From: Falsiroseomonas selenitidurans
GTDB lineage: Bacteria > Pseudomonadota > Alphaproteobacteria > Acetobacterales > Acetobacteraceae
Reading direction: 5' to 3'
Length of the DNA: 64,000 bases
Assembly (NCBI RefSeq): GCF_012103215.1
Contig: NZ_JAAVNE010000002.1
Span: 183,515-247,514 of the forward strand
Shown here: positions 31,365 through 39,696 of the stretch, one piece after another
Position numbering within the stretch: the first letter of the stretch is position 1
Layout of the letters: every line of letters begins with the position of its first letter
Program-made: the position numbers and the translations under genes
Notes under the pieces: model-generated
Told to the model about the DNA's origin: nothing
The model's database searches: none
The model's input: the letters and a program-made list of their open reading frames with translations, nothing else

Positions 31365-32636
31365 TCAGCCGAAGCGCTCCACCGCGCCCGCGGCGATGCG
31401 GAAGGCGGCGGCGAAATCCGCCATCGCCATCGCCTCATCGGGGTTGTGGCTGCCACCCTCGTTGCGGATGAACAGCATGGCGGAGGGCACGCCCTGGCCC
31501 GCGAAGGTCACGCAATCATGCCCGCCGCCGGAGGCTATCTGCAGGGTGGGAATGCCGGCCTCCGCCGCCGCGGCCGCCAGCGCCGCGCGCAGCCCGGCAT
31601 CCATCGCGGCGGGCGGTACGTGCAGCGCCGGGCCGTAGTCGATCTCCACCCGTTGCCGCGCCAGGGCGGACGCCGCCGCCCCGGCCAGCCAGGCTTCGGC
31701 GCGCAGCAGCGCGGCGGGCTCCGCGCTGCGGATATCCAGGGTGAAGCGCACCTCGCCCGGCACGCGGGTGGGGGCGTGGCGGGTGGGGTCGGTGAAGAAC
31801 TCGCCGATGGTGCAGACCAGGTCGGTGCCCGCCGCCTCCTCCGCCGTCCAGAATGCATCCAGCCCGGCCACCAGGCGCGAGGCGGCGATCACGGCGTCGC
31901 GACGATGGCGCCGCGGCGCGCCTCCCGCATGGGCATCCTGCCCGATCGCGCGGCAGTTCCGATGCCGCAGCGACCCGCGGATGCCGGTGACGATGCCGGC
32001 CGGAACCCCGGCCTCCACCAGCAGCGGCCCCTGTTCGATATGCGGCTCCAGGAACCAGGCGATGCGCGCGGGGTGCAGGCTGGCGCGGCCCTGGCGGATG
32101 AAGTCGGGGTCGAAGCCCTCCTCCGCCATGTGCTCGGCGAGCGTCCGGCCGCTGTCGCTGCGCCGAAGGGTGTCGGGAGCCGCCGGCGGCAGCAGGCCGA
32201 AGGCGGCGCGGCTGCCCAGGTAGTTGGCGGGGAACCAGACCATCTCCTCCGCCCGGATCGCCAGCACGGTCAGGTCCCGGGCCAGGCGGCGGTCGAGATG
32301 GCGCAGCCGCGCCGCCACCGCCAGCCCCATCGCCACCCCCGCCGCGCCATCGAAATTGCCGCCATGCGGCACGCTGTCCGCATGGCTGCCGATGATCCCC
32401 GCCGGCAAGGCGCGATCCTCGCCGGGCAGCGTCATGGACAGGGTGCCGATCGGGTCCACCGCCACCTCCAGCCCCAGGCTTTCCGCGGCCTCCCGCGCCA
32501 GGCGGTGGGCCAGGCGCTCGCCTTCGCCGTAGGAGGCGCGGGTGACGCCGGGGTCGTCCAGGCTGCCGGCGCGGATCGCATCGAGGTAGCCGGCGGCCAG
32601 GGCAAGCGCTGCGGCTTCGGCATCAACTGGGTTCAT
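31365..32636 (-). CDS. M20-family Zn-dependent amidase/hydantoinase (allantoate amidohydrolase-like)
   Basis: A 423-residue metallohydrolase. Metal-binding motifs are GSHADSVPHGGNFDGAAGV, AEEMVWFP (where relatives have EEGxRF), ECGGxH-equivalent EPHIEQGPLL and the C-terminal SGGGHDCVTFA; the dimerisation domain has GQDAHAGGAPRRHRRDA. This pattern identifies the N-carbamoyl-amino-acid hydrolase / allantoate amidohydrolase group, enzymes that hydrolyse ureido bonds. The start lies only 11 bases from the start of the divergent amidohydrolase gene, with a palindromic ribosome site between them. Confidence 0.9.
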   Translation of the reverse strand: MNPVDAEAAALALAAGYLDAIRAGSLDDPGVTRASYGEGERLAHRLAREAAESLGLEVAVDPIGTLSMTLPGEDRALPAGIIGSHADSVPHGGNFDGAAGVAMGLAVAARLRHLDRRLARDLTVLAIRAEEMVWFPANYLGSRAAFGLLPPAAPDTLRRSDSGRTLAEHMAEEGFDPDFIRQGRASLHPARIAWFLEPHIEQGPLLVEAGVPAGIVTGIRGSLRHRNCRAIGQDAHAGGAPRRHRRDAVIAASRLVAGLDAFWTAEEAAGTDLVCTIGEFFTDPTRHAPTRVPGEVRFTLDIRSAEPAALLRAEAWLAGAAASALARQRVEIDYGPALHVPPAAMDAGLRAALAAAAAEAGIPTLQIASGGGHDCVTFAGQGVPSAMLFIRNEGGSHNPDEAMAMADFAAAFRIAAGAVERFG

Positions 32637-32646
32637 GGAGATCTCC
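32637..32646. promoter_or_regulatory. palindromic shared ribosome-binding site GGAGATCTCC
   Basis: The ten-base palindrome reads GGAG on both strands. On the plus strand it lies seven bases before the ATG at 32648, on the minus strand six bases before the ATG at 32636. It therefore serves as Shine-Dalgarno for both divergent genes. With only 11 bases between starts, both promoters must lie inside the opposite coding region. Confidence 0.7.
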
Positions 32647-32647
32647 G

Positions 32648-34153
32648 ATGAGCGGAACGGGCACCATCCTGACGGCCGAGGCGCTGATCGTCGGAGCCGC
32701 CGACAGCCGGGCGCGGGAAGGGCAGGGGGTGCTGGTGGAAGGTGGGCGCATCGCCGCCATCGGCCCGGCGGCGACGCTGGCCGAAAGGGCGCCGGGCGCG
32801 GCGCGGCTGCACCTGGCGGGCTGCATGCTGATGCCGGGGCTGGTGAACGCGCACCAGCACGGGCGCGGGCTGACGCAGCTGCAGCTCGGCTTCCCGGACA
32901 TGATCCTGGAGGCCTGGCAGACCACCAAGCGCCGGCGCGGCTGGCTGGATCCGGCGGCGATGGTGCCGCTCGCGGCGATGCAGATGCTGGCCTCCGGCGT
33001 CACCGCCACCATCCACGCCAACAGCACCTGGGGCGAGGCCGGGCGGCAGCCGGACGATCTGGCGCGCACCATTGCGGCCTATGACGCGGCGGGGGTGCGC
33101 GCCCTGGTGGGCATCGGCGCGCAGGACCGTGCCGGCCTGGTCTTCCCGGCAGAGGCCCAGCCCGGCTTCGTCGACGGCCTGCCGACGGCGCTGCAGGCGC
33201 TGGTCGGGCAGGCCGATCCGCCGGTCTTCGCGGCGACGGCGGCGGAAGCGGCGGCGCTGTTCGACGATCTGGCGGCACGCCTGCCCGCGCATGGCCGGCT
33301 CCGCCTGGCCTTCGCGCCGGCCGGCCCGCAATGGGTCAGCGACGCGCTGTTCGCCGGGCTGGCGCAGGCGGCACGGTCGCGCGGCGCGCCGATCCACCTG
33401 CATGCGCTGGAAAGCGTGGCGCAGGCCGCCGCCGCGCGCGCCCTGTACCCTGAAGGCACGCTGGCGCGGCTGGAACGCCTGGGCGTGCTCGGCCCCGTCA
33501 CCTCGCTCGCCCATGCGGCGCATCTGACGCCGGGCGATGTGGCGGTGGCGGCGGCAACCGGCACCCTGCTGGTGCGCAACCCGGCGAGCAACCTCCGCCT
33601 CGGCTGCGGCACCGCGCCGCTGGCGGCCTATTGGGCGGCGGGGGTGCGGGTGGCGGTGGGGACAGACTGCCAGACCATGGATGACGACGAGGATCTGTGG
33701 AAGGAGCTGCGCCTGGCCGCGCGGCTGGCCACCGAGCCCGCCTGGCACGGCGCCGGCCCGGCCGATGCTGAGACGCTGCTGGCGATGGCCACCGGCATGG
33801 GCGCCGCGGCGATGGGGCTGCAAGGGCAGGTGGGCGCGCTGGCGCCGGGGCTGGCGGCGGACATCATCGCCGTGGACCTGGCGCGGGTGCGCGGCGCCTA
33901 TGCCGATCCTTCCGTGCCGCTGCTGGACCTGCTGCTGGCGCGGGCCGATGCGCGGGATGTGCGGCTGACCATGGTGGATGGCCGCGTGCTGTACCGGGAA
34001 GGCCGCTTCCCGCATCTCGACCCTGCCGCCATCGCCGCCGCTGCGGCGGAAGCCGCCGCCCGCGCCCGCGCGCCCTGGACGCCGGGGCGGGAGGAAGCGG
34101 TGGCCGGGCTCGTCGCCGCCGTGCGCGACCACTACCTGGCCCGCGAGGTCTAG
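32648..34153 (+). CDS. amidohydrolase-superfamily deaminase/chlorohydrolase-like protein
   Basis: A 501-residue metal-dependent hydrolase of the cytosine deaminase/ATZ-TRZ type. The metal motif is NAHQHGRG (His69 and His71), followed by the HLHALES and HAAHL His ligands and the GTDCQTMDDDEDLWKELRLAA Asp motif. Family members deaminate or dechlorinate purines, pyrimidines and s-triazines, or deaminate adenosine analogues. Together with the neighbouring RutB-like, PuuE-like and M20 enzymes it suggests degradation of an N-heterocycle. Its TAG stop is the left end of a short inverted-repeat element. Confidence 0.88.
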   Translation: MSGTGTILTAEALIVGAADSRAREGQGVLVEGGRIAAIGPAATLAERAPGAARLHLAGCMLMPGLVNAHQHGRGLTQLQLGFPDMILEAWQTTKRRRGWLDPAAMVPLAAMQMLASGVTATIHANSTWGEAGRQPDDLARTIAAYDAAGVRALVGIGAQDRAGLVFPAEAQPGFVDGLPTALQALVGQADPPVFAATAAEAAALFDDLAARLPAHGRLRLAFAPAGPQWVSDALFAGLAQAARSRGAPIHLHALESVAQAAAARALYPEGTLARLERLGVLGPVTSLAHAAHLTPGDVAVAAATGTLLVRNPASNLRLGCGTAPLAAYWAAGVRVAVGTDCQTMDDDEDLWKELRLAARLATEPAWHGAGPADAETLLAMATGMGAAAMGLQGQVGALAPGLAADIIAVDLARVRGAYADPSVPLLDLLLARADARDVRLTMVDGRVLYREGRFPHLDPAAIAAAAAEAAARARAPWTPGREEAVAGLVAAVRDHYLAREV

Positions 34154-34317
34154 GGCCTGTCGACAGTTGGGCAGCGGGCGCGTCCGGCGGTGCTTTTCCG
34201 CGCCGGGTGCGTCAGCCATGCTCGCCGATGGATAGCCATCGGCTGCGCTGCCCTCCTGCCCAGCACCAAGAATCCCGCGCCGGCCGCATCCCGGCCCCAC
34301 CTTTCCAAAGGCCCTAG
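34150..34317. mobile_element. candidate MITE-like element with imperfect terminal inverted repeats
   Basis: The ends CTAGGGCCT (34150-34158) and AGGCCCTAG (34309-34317) are perfect inverted repeats, and the match extends to about 18 of 22 positions inward. Both ends start with CTAG, a known target of some IS5-group elements. The interior carries a hairpin (GCCGATGG 34224-34231 / CCATCGGC 34236-34243) and no gene. The stop codons of both flanking convergent genes (TAG at 34151-34153 and its mirror at 34314-34316) lie in the ends. It could instead be an elaborate bidirectional terminator. Confidence 0.4.
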
Positions 34318-35624
34318 TCGAAGGCCAGTCCCGGCAGCCAAAGCACCAGCCCCGGGAAGGCGATCAGCACCAGGATCAGCAGCACCATCACGCCGAGGAA
34401 GGGCAGCGTGCCCTGGATGACCTCGCCGACGGAGCCGCCATTGCGCACCCCCTGCACGACATAAAGGTTCATCCCCACCGGCGGCGTGATCAGCGCGATC
34501 TCGCACATGATGACCAGGAAGATGCCGAACCATACCGGGTCGATGCCCAGGGCGACGACGATGGGGAAGACGATGGGGATGGTGCCCACCATCATCGACA
34601 GCGTCTCCAGGAAGCAGCCGATGATGAGGTAGAAGACGAACAGCACGAACAGGATGCCGATAGGCCCGACGCCGAGCGCGGTGACGAAGGCGGACAGCGC
34701 CTGCGGCACGCCCAGGATGCCCAGCACGAAGTTCAGGTAGAAGGCCGCCGCCACGATCAGCAGGATCATGGAGCTGACGGTCACCGTCGTCTCGAAGCAG
34801 GCATGCAGCATGGAGAGTTTGAAGCGGCCGGAGAACAGCGCCAGCAGGAAGGCCGCCATCACGCCCACCGCGGCACTTTCCGTGGGCGTCGCCCAGCCGG
34901 CATAGATGCTGCCCATCACCGCGACGAACAGCCCGACCGGCGCCGCCAGCCCACCCAGCGCGCGGATGCGCTCGCCCAGGGGAAGCCGCGGCTCGCTGCG
35001 CCCGGCCAGCGCCGGCCGCCACAGGCACATCAGCGCGATCAGCGCCATGAACATCGCCGTCAGCAGCAGCCCGGGGATCACCCCCGCCGCATAGAGTCGG
35101 CCGACGGAGGTGTTGGTCATCGCGCCATAGATGATCATGTTGATCGAGGGCGGGATCAGGATGCCCAGCGTGGCGCCGGCGGCGATGGTGCCCAGCACCA
35201 GGCGCGGGTCGTAGCGGCGGTCCGCGAAGGTCGGCATGGCCACCGTGCCGATGGTGGCCGCGGTGGCGACGGAGGAGCCGGAGACGGCCGCGAACAGCGC
35301 GCAGGCGCCGATATTGGTGTGCAGGAGCCCACCCGGCAGCGGCCCCAGCCAGGCGGCCAGCGCCTTGTACATGCGGTCCGTCGCGCCGCCCTTCACCAGC
35401 AATTCGCCCAGCAGCACGAAGAGCGGCACGGCCAGCAGGGTGAAGCTGTCCGTCGCGCCCCAGAGCTGCGTGCCCAGCGCGTTGATCACCGGCGCGCCCA
35501 GGTACAAATCGGCGCCGAGCAGGGCAACGGCGCCCATCGCCACCGCCACCGGCAGCCCGGCGAACAGCATGGCGAGCATCAGCCCGAAGCCGATCGCGGC
35601 CTCCGCCACCCCGAAGCCGGTCAT
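34314..35624 (-). CDS. TRAP transporter large permease (DctM type)
   Basis: A 436-residue inner-membrane protein with about 12 hydrophobic segments. It forms the ion-coupled translocation channel of a TRAP transporter. Family features are GLPVAVAMGAVALLGA, FTLLAVPLFVLLGELLVKGG near the start, the SGSSVATAATIGTVAMPTF segment, GILIPPSINMIIYGAMTNTSVGRLYAAGVIPGLLL and the late EIALITPPVGMNLYVVQG. The ATG at 35624 overlaps the small-permease stop by four bases, which fixes the start although the frame is open much further upstream. Confidence 0.95.
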   Translation of the reverse strand: MTGFGVAEAAIGFGLMLAMLFAGLPVAVAMGAVALLGADLYLGAPVINALGTQLWGATDSFTLLAVPLFVLLGELLVKGGATDRMYKALAAWLGPLPGGLLHTNIGACALFAAVSGSSVATAATIGTVAMPTFADRRYDPRLVLGTIAAGATLGILIPPSINMIIYGAMTNTSVGRLYAAGVIPGLLLTAMFMALIALMCLWRPALAGRSEPRLPLGERIRALGGLAAPVGLFVAVMGSIYAGWATPTESAAVGVMAAFLLALFSGRFKLSMLHACFETTVTVSSMILLIVAAAFYLNFVLGILGVPQALSAFVTALGVGPIGILFVLFVFYLIIGCFLETLSMMVGTIPIVFPIVVALGIDPVWFGIFLVIMCEIALITPPVGMNLYVVQGVRNGGSVGEVIQGTLPFLGVMVLLILVLIAFPGLVLWLPGLAFD

Positions 35625-36229
35625 CGTGCGGCACCCCGGCCGGTCTCGGCGGCGATCTCCTCGTCCACCGTGGGCGGGCCGTACCAGGCGTTGATCTGGC
35701 GCAGGCGGAAGCGGGCGAGCAGGAAAAGCGCGTGCAGCGCCAGCAGCGTCGCCACGACGCCGAACACGGCGAGCCCCGCGAACCAGACGCCCTGCGGGAT
35801 CCACAGCGGCACCTGCAGCGGGCTGGTGGACACGGACATGAATTCGATGCTCTCGGCCATCTCCGCCCAGCCACGGCTGGCGGCAAACACGGCGAAGGCG
35901 GCGATGGCAACGGCCGCCACCACATGCGCCACCGCGCGCGGCAGGGCGCCGAGGTGCGACAGGAACAGGTCGATGCGGGTGTGCCGGCGGACCAGCAGCG
36001 TATGGGCGAAGCCGAAGGCGACCAGCCCCGCCAGGGTGTAGCCGCCGATCTCGTCCGTGCCCTGCAGCGACACCCCGAAATAGCGCCGCGCCACCAGGTC
36101 GGCGCAGACCAGCGCGCTGTAGCCCAGCAGCCACCAGCCGCAGAGCAGGCTGAAGAAGCGCGTGGCCGGCAGCAGCCGCGCGGCCACGGGGTTGGCGCCA
36201 AGGGAAGCGGGTGAGGGACTCGGGGGCAT
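35621..36229 (-). CDS. TRAP transporter small permease (DctQ type)
   Basis: A 202-residue protein with four membrane segments (about 24-44, 62-82, 100-120 and 147-172 by hydrophobicity). It is the accessory membrane subunit of the TRAP system; RRYFGVSLQGTDEIGGYTLAGLVAFGFAHTLLVRRHTRIDLFL is the typical DctQ core. The start could be the ATG at 36229 or a GTG two codons upstream. Coupled to dctM by a four-base overlap. The cognate binding protein is probably the one at 30215. Confidence 0.9.
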   Translation of the reverse strand: MPPSPSPASLGANPVAARLLPATRFFSLLCGWWLLGYSALVCADLVARRYFGVSLQGTDEIGGYTLAGLVAFGFAHTLLVRRHTRIDLFLSHLGALPRAVAHVVAAVAIAAFAVFAASRGWAEMAESIEFMSVSTSPLQVPLWIPQGVWFAGLAVFGVVATLLALHALFLLARFRLRQINAWYGPPTVDEEIAAETGRGAAR

Positions 36230-36298
36230 GGACACCGTGCGGCTGGGTTTTGCCGCGGGCGAAGCAACATCGGTGCCACGCCATGGCGGGGATGGGCC

Positions 36299-37273
36299 TT
36301 AGGGTTGCAGCGCCGCCAGCATCGCCTGCGTCACCTCGGGCAGGGGGCCCTTGGCGATGCTGGCCGCCGCATGGTCCAGCTCCGCCACGCTGGTGGTGCC
36401 GACCAGCGCCGTGGCGATGCCGGGCAGGCCGATCACGAAGCGCAGCGCCAGCTCCACCAGCCCTGCCGCATGGCCATCCTGCACCAGCGGCAGCAGCCGC
36501 CGCGCGAAGGCCACATCCGCCGCATAGCTGGCGCCGGAGCCGATCGGGCTCAGCGTCGGGGCGGCGTGGACGCCGCGCACCTCGCTGCCGCTGAGCGCGC
36601 CGCCGGCCAGCACCCGGATCGCCATGACACCGACATCGGCGGCCGCCGCGTGGCCGATCACCTGGCCGAGATCGGGCATGGCGGAACCGGCCGGCAGCGG
36701 CGCCACGCCGCTCGGGTTCAGCAGGTTGCAGGGCATCTGCGCCGTGGCGAAGCCGCCCTCCTCCAGCACCTGGCGCAGGGCCGGCGCCTCGCCGATGCCG
36801 GTCAGCCCGTACCAGCGGATGCGGCCCTGCTGCACCAGGCGTTGCAGCGCCGGCACCGCCTGGTCGAGGATCTGCGCCGGGGTGAAGGCCGGCACCTCGC
36901 CCACCCGGGTGACCGGGTTGTGCAGTTGCAGCAGGTCCACGCTGTCGCGGCCCAGCCGCTGCAGGCTTGCCTCCAGCGAGCGCGCGATGGTGGCGGCGAT
37001 GGTGCCACGCTCCGCCGGCTGGATGCGCACCTTGGTGCCGATGGCGGGGCTGGCGCGCAGGCTGCGCAGCGCGCGGCCCAGATTGCGTTCGGAGGCGCCG
37101 TCGCCATAGGCCGGCGCGGTGTCGAAATAGGTGATGCCATGGTCCAGCGCGCGGCCGATCGCCTGGTCCTGCTCCGCCGCGCTGCCGCGCACCATCAGCC
37201 CGCCGATGGCGCCGCAGCCATAGCCGAGCACGGAGACCGAAAGCCCCGTCCGCCCCAGGCGCCGCTGCTCCAT
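36299..37273 (-). CDS. aldo/keto reductase
   Basis: A 324-residue NADPH-dependent TIM-barrel oxidoreductase. The start GRTGLSVSVLGYGCGAIGG and the catalytic-Tyr motif FDTAPAYGDGASERNLGRALR are clear; the YGLTGIGEAPAL and final GTTSVAELDHA segments bind cofactor. Members reduce aldehydes or ketones or act on sugars such as L-fucose or galactose. It ends 69 bases before the TRAP permease start on the same strand, so it may belong to that operon. Substrate unknown. Confidence 0.92.
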   Translation of the reverse strand: MEQRRLGRTGLSVSVLGYGCGAIGGLMVRGSAAEQDQAIGRALDHGITYFDTAPAYGDGASERNLGRALRSLRASPAIGTKVRIQPAERGTIAATIARSLEASLQRLGRDSVDLLQLHNPVTRVGEVPAFTPAQILDQAVPALQRLVQQGRIRWYGLTGIGEAPALRQVLEEGGFATAQMPCNLLNPSGVAPLPAGSAMPDLGQVIGHAAAADVGVMAIRVLAGGALSGSEVRGVHAAPTLSPIGSGASYAADVAFARRLLPLVQDGHAAGLVELALRFVIGLPGIATALVGTTSVAELDHAAASIAKGPLPEVTQAMLAALQP

Positions 37274-37433
37274 GTTCCGGGTTCCTCCCTGGCCGAGCCG
37301 CCGCGGCCGGCGGGATGCTGCATGGGCGACCCCGCCACCACAAGACTAGGTAGCCGCCCGGAGTTGGGTGCCTCGCCCGGCCCCACATGTCCCCACCCTG
37401 GACGCGGTGCCCGCGCCCGAACGGGAGACCAGG

Positions 37434-38228
37434 ATGCGAGAGACCCGCCCCGCCATCACCCTGTTGCCCCCCCTCGCGCTGCTGCTGGCGGCCACGCTGC
37501 CGCCGGCGCAGGCCCAGCCGCAGGGCTGCCGGGCGGAGGTGGAGGCGCTGATCCGCGCGGTGGAGAAGGACGCCGCCTGGCCCCGGGTGGAGGCCGCCTT
37601 CACCAAGCGCAGCGGCCGCGCCCTGGTGCTGGCGCTGCGCGGCGACGAGGACGGCTGCCTCGCCCTGCTGGCGGAAAGCCGGCAATTGCTGGCCGCGGAG
37701 GGCATCGCCCCCGTGCCGCCGGCGCCATTGCTCGCCACCCCGCCCGGCCCGGCCACGATCTACCGCTTCGGCGCCGAGGCGGACGGGACGACGCGCCGCT
37801 ACACCCCCGCCGCGCCGCCGGCCGGCCGGGTGCTGGACCTGACGGAGCGCGACCGCGTGGCGAATCCCGGCGCCGGCCCGGCGGCGGCGGTGCTGGTGGC
37901 GGAAGTGGGCTTCGGCTTCGACGAATCCCGCCTGACGTCCGACGCCGAGGCGCGGCTGCGGCAGGTGGCGGAGACCGCCTCCCGCCTGCGCAACCCGCTC
38001 GTGCTGCTGACCGGCCATGCCGATACCTTCGGCAATGCGGACTACAATCTGCGCCTGTCCGCCCGCCGGGTGGCGGCGGTGCGCGCGGCGCTGCGCCGGC
38101 TCGGCGTGCCGGAAGACGCCCTCCGCAGCCGCGAGGAAGGCGAGGCGCGGCCGGAGGTTCGGCGCGGCGACGGGGTGCGGGAAGCCGCCAATCGCCGCGT
38201 CGAGATCCGCGTGCTCGATGGTGGCTAG
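37434..38228 (+). CDS. OmpA-family outer-membrane/peptidoglycan-associated protein
   Basis: A 264-residue exported protein. Signal peptide ITLLPPLALLLAATLPPAQAQ; then a Cys-containing helical region (about 28-95), a linker, and a C-terminal OmpA-like domain (about 160-264) with EVGFGFDESRL, TGHADTFGNADYNLRLSARRVAAVRAAL and NRRVEIRVLD. The Asp/Arg pair in this domain normally binds diaminopimelate in peptidoglycan. The ATG at 37434 has GGGAGACCAGG upstream. Its end overlaps the outer-membrane efflux gene by 11 bases, so it may be part of the efflux operon. Confidence 0.88.
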   Translation: MRETRPAITLLPPLALLLAATLPPAQAQPQGCRAEVEALIRAVEKDAAWPRVEAAFTKRSGRALVLALRGDEDGCLALLAESRQLLAAEGIAPVPPAPLLATPPGPATIYRFGAEADGTTRRYTPAAPPAGRVLDLTERDRVANPGAGPAAAVLVAEVGFGFDESRLTSDAEARLRQVAETASRLRNPLVLLTGHADTFGNADYNLRLSARRVAAVRAALRRLGVPEDALRSREEGEARPEVRRGDGVREAANRRVEIRVLDGG

Positions 38229-39696
38229 GCGGCTGCTGCTGCTGGTGCTGGGCCTGGCGGGCTGCGCGGTGGGGCCGGACCATGCGCGGCCGCCGCCGCC
38301 TTCGGTCGCCGACTACACGCTGGGCGGCCCGGTTCTGGGCACCGTGGCCGCACCCGGCCCGGCCGGCGCGGCACAGCACTTCCGCCATGGCGCGGCGGTG
38401 CCGGAGGCCTGGTGGCGCATCTTCGGCTCCGCCACGCTGGACGCGCTGGTGCAGGATGGCACCGGCAACCTGGAATTGCGGGCGGCGCTGGCGCGGCTGC
38501 GCCAGGCGCAGGCGCTGCTGCGCGCCGCCGGCGGCGCGCTGTTCCCCGCGGTCGACCTGGAAGCCGCCGCCACGCGGCAGCGTCCCGGCGGCGGCAGCCT
38601 GTCCTCGGGTGCCGCCGCCGGGGGCGGCGGGCCGCAGGTGTTTGACGTGGTGACCGCCGCCGGCACCGTCAGCTACCGGCTGGACCTGTTCGGCCGCGCC
38701 CGGCGCGCCATGGAAGCGCAGGCGGCGGAGACGGCGCAGGCTCTGTGGGCGCTGCAGGCGGCGCGGCTTTCGGTGGCCAACAACATCGTCGCCTCCGCCC
38801 TGGCGCAGGCCCGGCTGCGCGGCCGGATCGCGGCGCGGCAGGCGTTGATCGCGGCGCAGCAGCGCCAGATCGGGCTGATCCGCGCGCGCGTCGGCGCCGG
38901 CGCGGCCTCCGACGCCGCGCTGGTCTCGGCGCAGGCGGAACTGGCGGAGATCCGCGCGCCGCTGCCGCGCCTGGCGCAGGAATTGGCGGTGGCGCAGCAC
39001 CGGCTGGCAGTGCTTGTGGGCCGGCCGCCGGGCCTCTTCGCGCCGCCGGCGCTGCAGCTGGGGGATCTGCGCCTGCCGGTGGCACTGCCGGTGGTGCTGC
39101 CCGCGGCCCTGGTGCGGCGGCGACCGGACATCCTGGCGGCGGAGGCGGCGCTGCAGGCGGCCAGCGCGCGGATCGGCGTGGCGACGGCCGGGCTCTATCC
39201 GGATGTGACGCTGGATGCCAGCTACGGGCTGGGCTCGGCCGCGCCGCGCGGGGCGGGGCTGGCCTTCAGCCCGTTCTGGAGCCTCGGTGCCTCCCTGTTG
39301 CAGCCGCTGTTCCGGGGCGGCCGGCTGCGGGCGGAACGCGATGCGGCGATCGCGGCCTTCGAGGCGGCAGAGGCCGATTATCGCGCGACGGTGCTGGGTG
39401 CCTTCGCCGAGGTGGCGAATGCGCTGCGCGCCCTGCAGAACGATGCGGCGGCGCTGCGCGCGGCGCGGGAAGCGGTGCAGGCGGCGCGCCGCAGCCTCGA
39501 ACTCGCCCAGCTGCGCTACGAGGCCGGGGCGACGGACTTCACCGCCGTGCTGGTGGCGCGGCAGCAATTCCAGCGGGCCCTGCTGAACGAGGTGGATGCC
39601 GTCGCCGGCCGCTTCCAGGACACCACGGCGCTGTTCGCGGCGCTCGGCGGCGGCGTGGCGGAGGCACCGCTGGCGCTGGCGGAGGCCGGGCGATGA
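38218..39696 (+). CDS. efflux system outer-membrane factor lipoprotein (NodT/OprM family)
   Basis: A 492-residue TolC-like channel protein. The lipobox LVLGLAGC puts the lipidated Cys at about residue 16. Two OEP repeats are visible: ELRAALARLRQAQALLRAAGGALFPAVDL and RRRPDILAAEAALQAASARIGVATAGLYPDVTLDASYG. The start ATG lies inside the end of the OmpA-like gene, and the stop overlaps the adaptor gene by four bases. It completes a tripartite pump with the two following genes. Confidence 0.94.
   Translation: MVARRLLLLVLGLAGCAVGPDHARPPPPSVADYTLGGPVLGTVAAPGPAGAAQHFRHGAAVPEAWWRIFGSATLDALVQDGTGNLELRAALARLRQAQALLRAAGGALFPAVDLEAAATRQRPGGGSLSSGAAAGGGGPQVFDVVTAAGTVSYRLDLFGRARRAMEAQAAETAQALWALQAARLSVANNIVASALAQARLRGRIAARQALIAAQQRQIGLIRARVGAGAASDAALVSAQAELAEIRAPLPRLAQELAVAQHRLAVLVGRPPGLFAPPALQLGDLRLPVALPVVLPAALVRRRPDILAAEAALQAASARIGVATAGLYPDVTLDASYGLGSAAPRGAGLAFSPFWSLGASLLQPLFRGGRLRAERDAAIAAFEAAEADYRATVLGAFAEVANALRALQNDAAALRAAREAVQAARRSLELAQLRYEAGATDFTAVLVARQQFQRALLNEVDAVAGRFQDTTALFAALGGGVAEAPLALAEAGR

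Noticed and set aside
34314..38018. A single minus-strand protein of over 1200 residues ending in the DctM sequence
   Set aside because: The upstream part is antisense to real genes; DctM begins at the ATG at 35624, which overlaps the DctQ gene by four bases.
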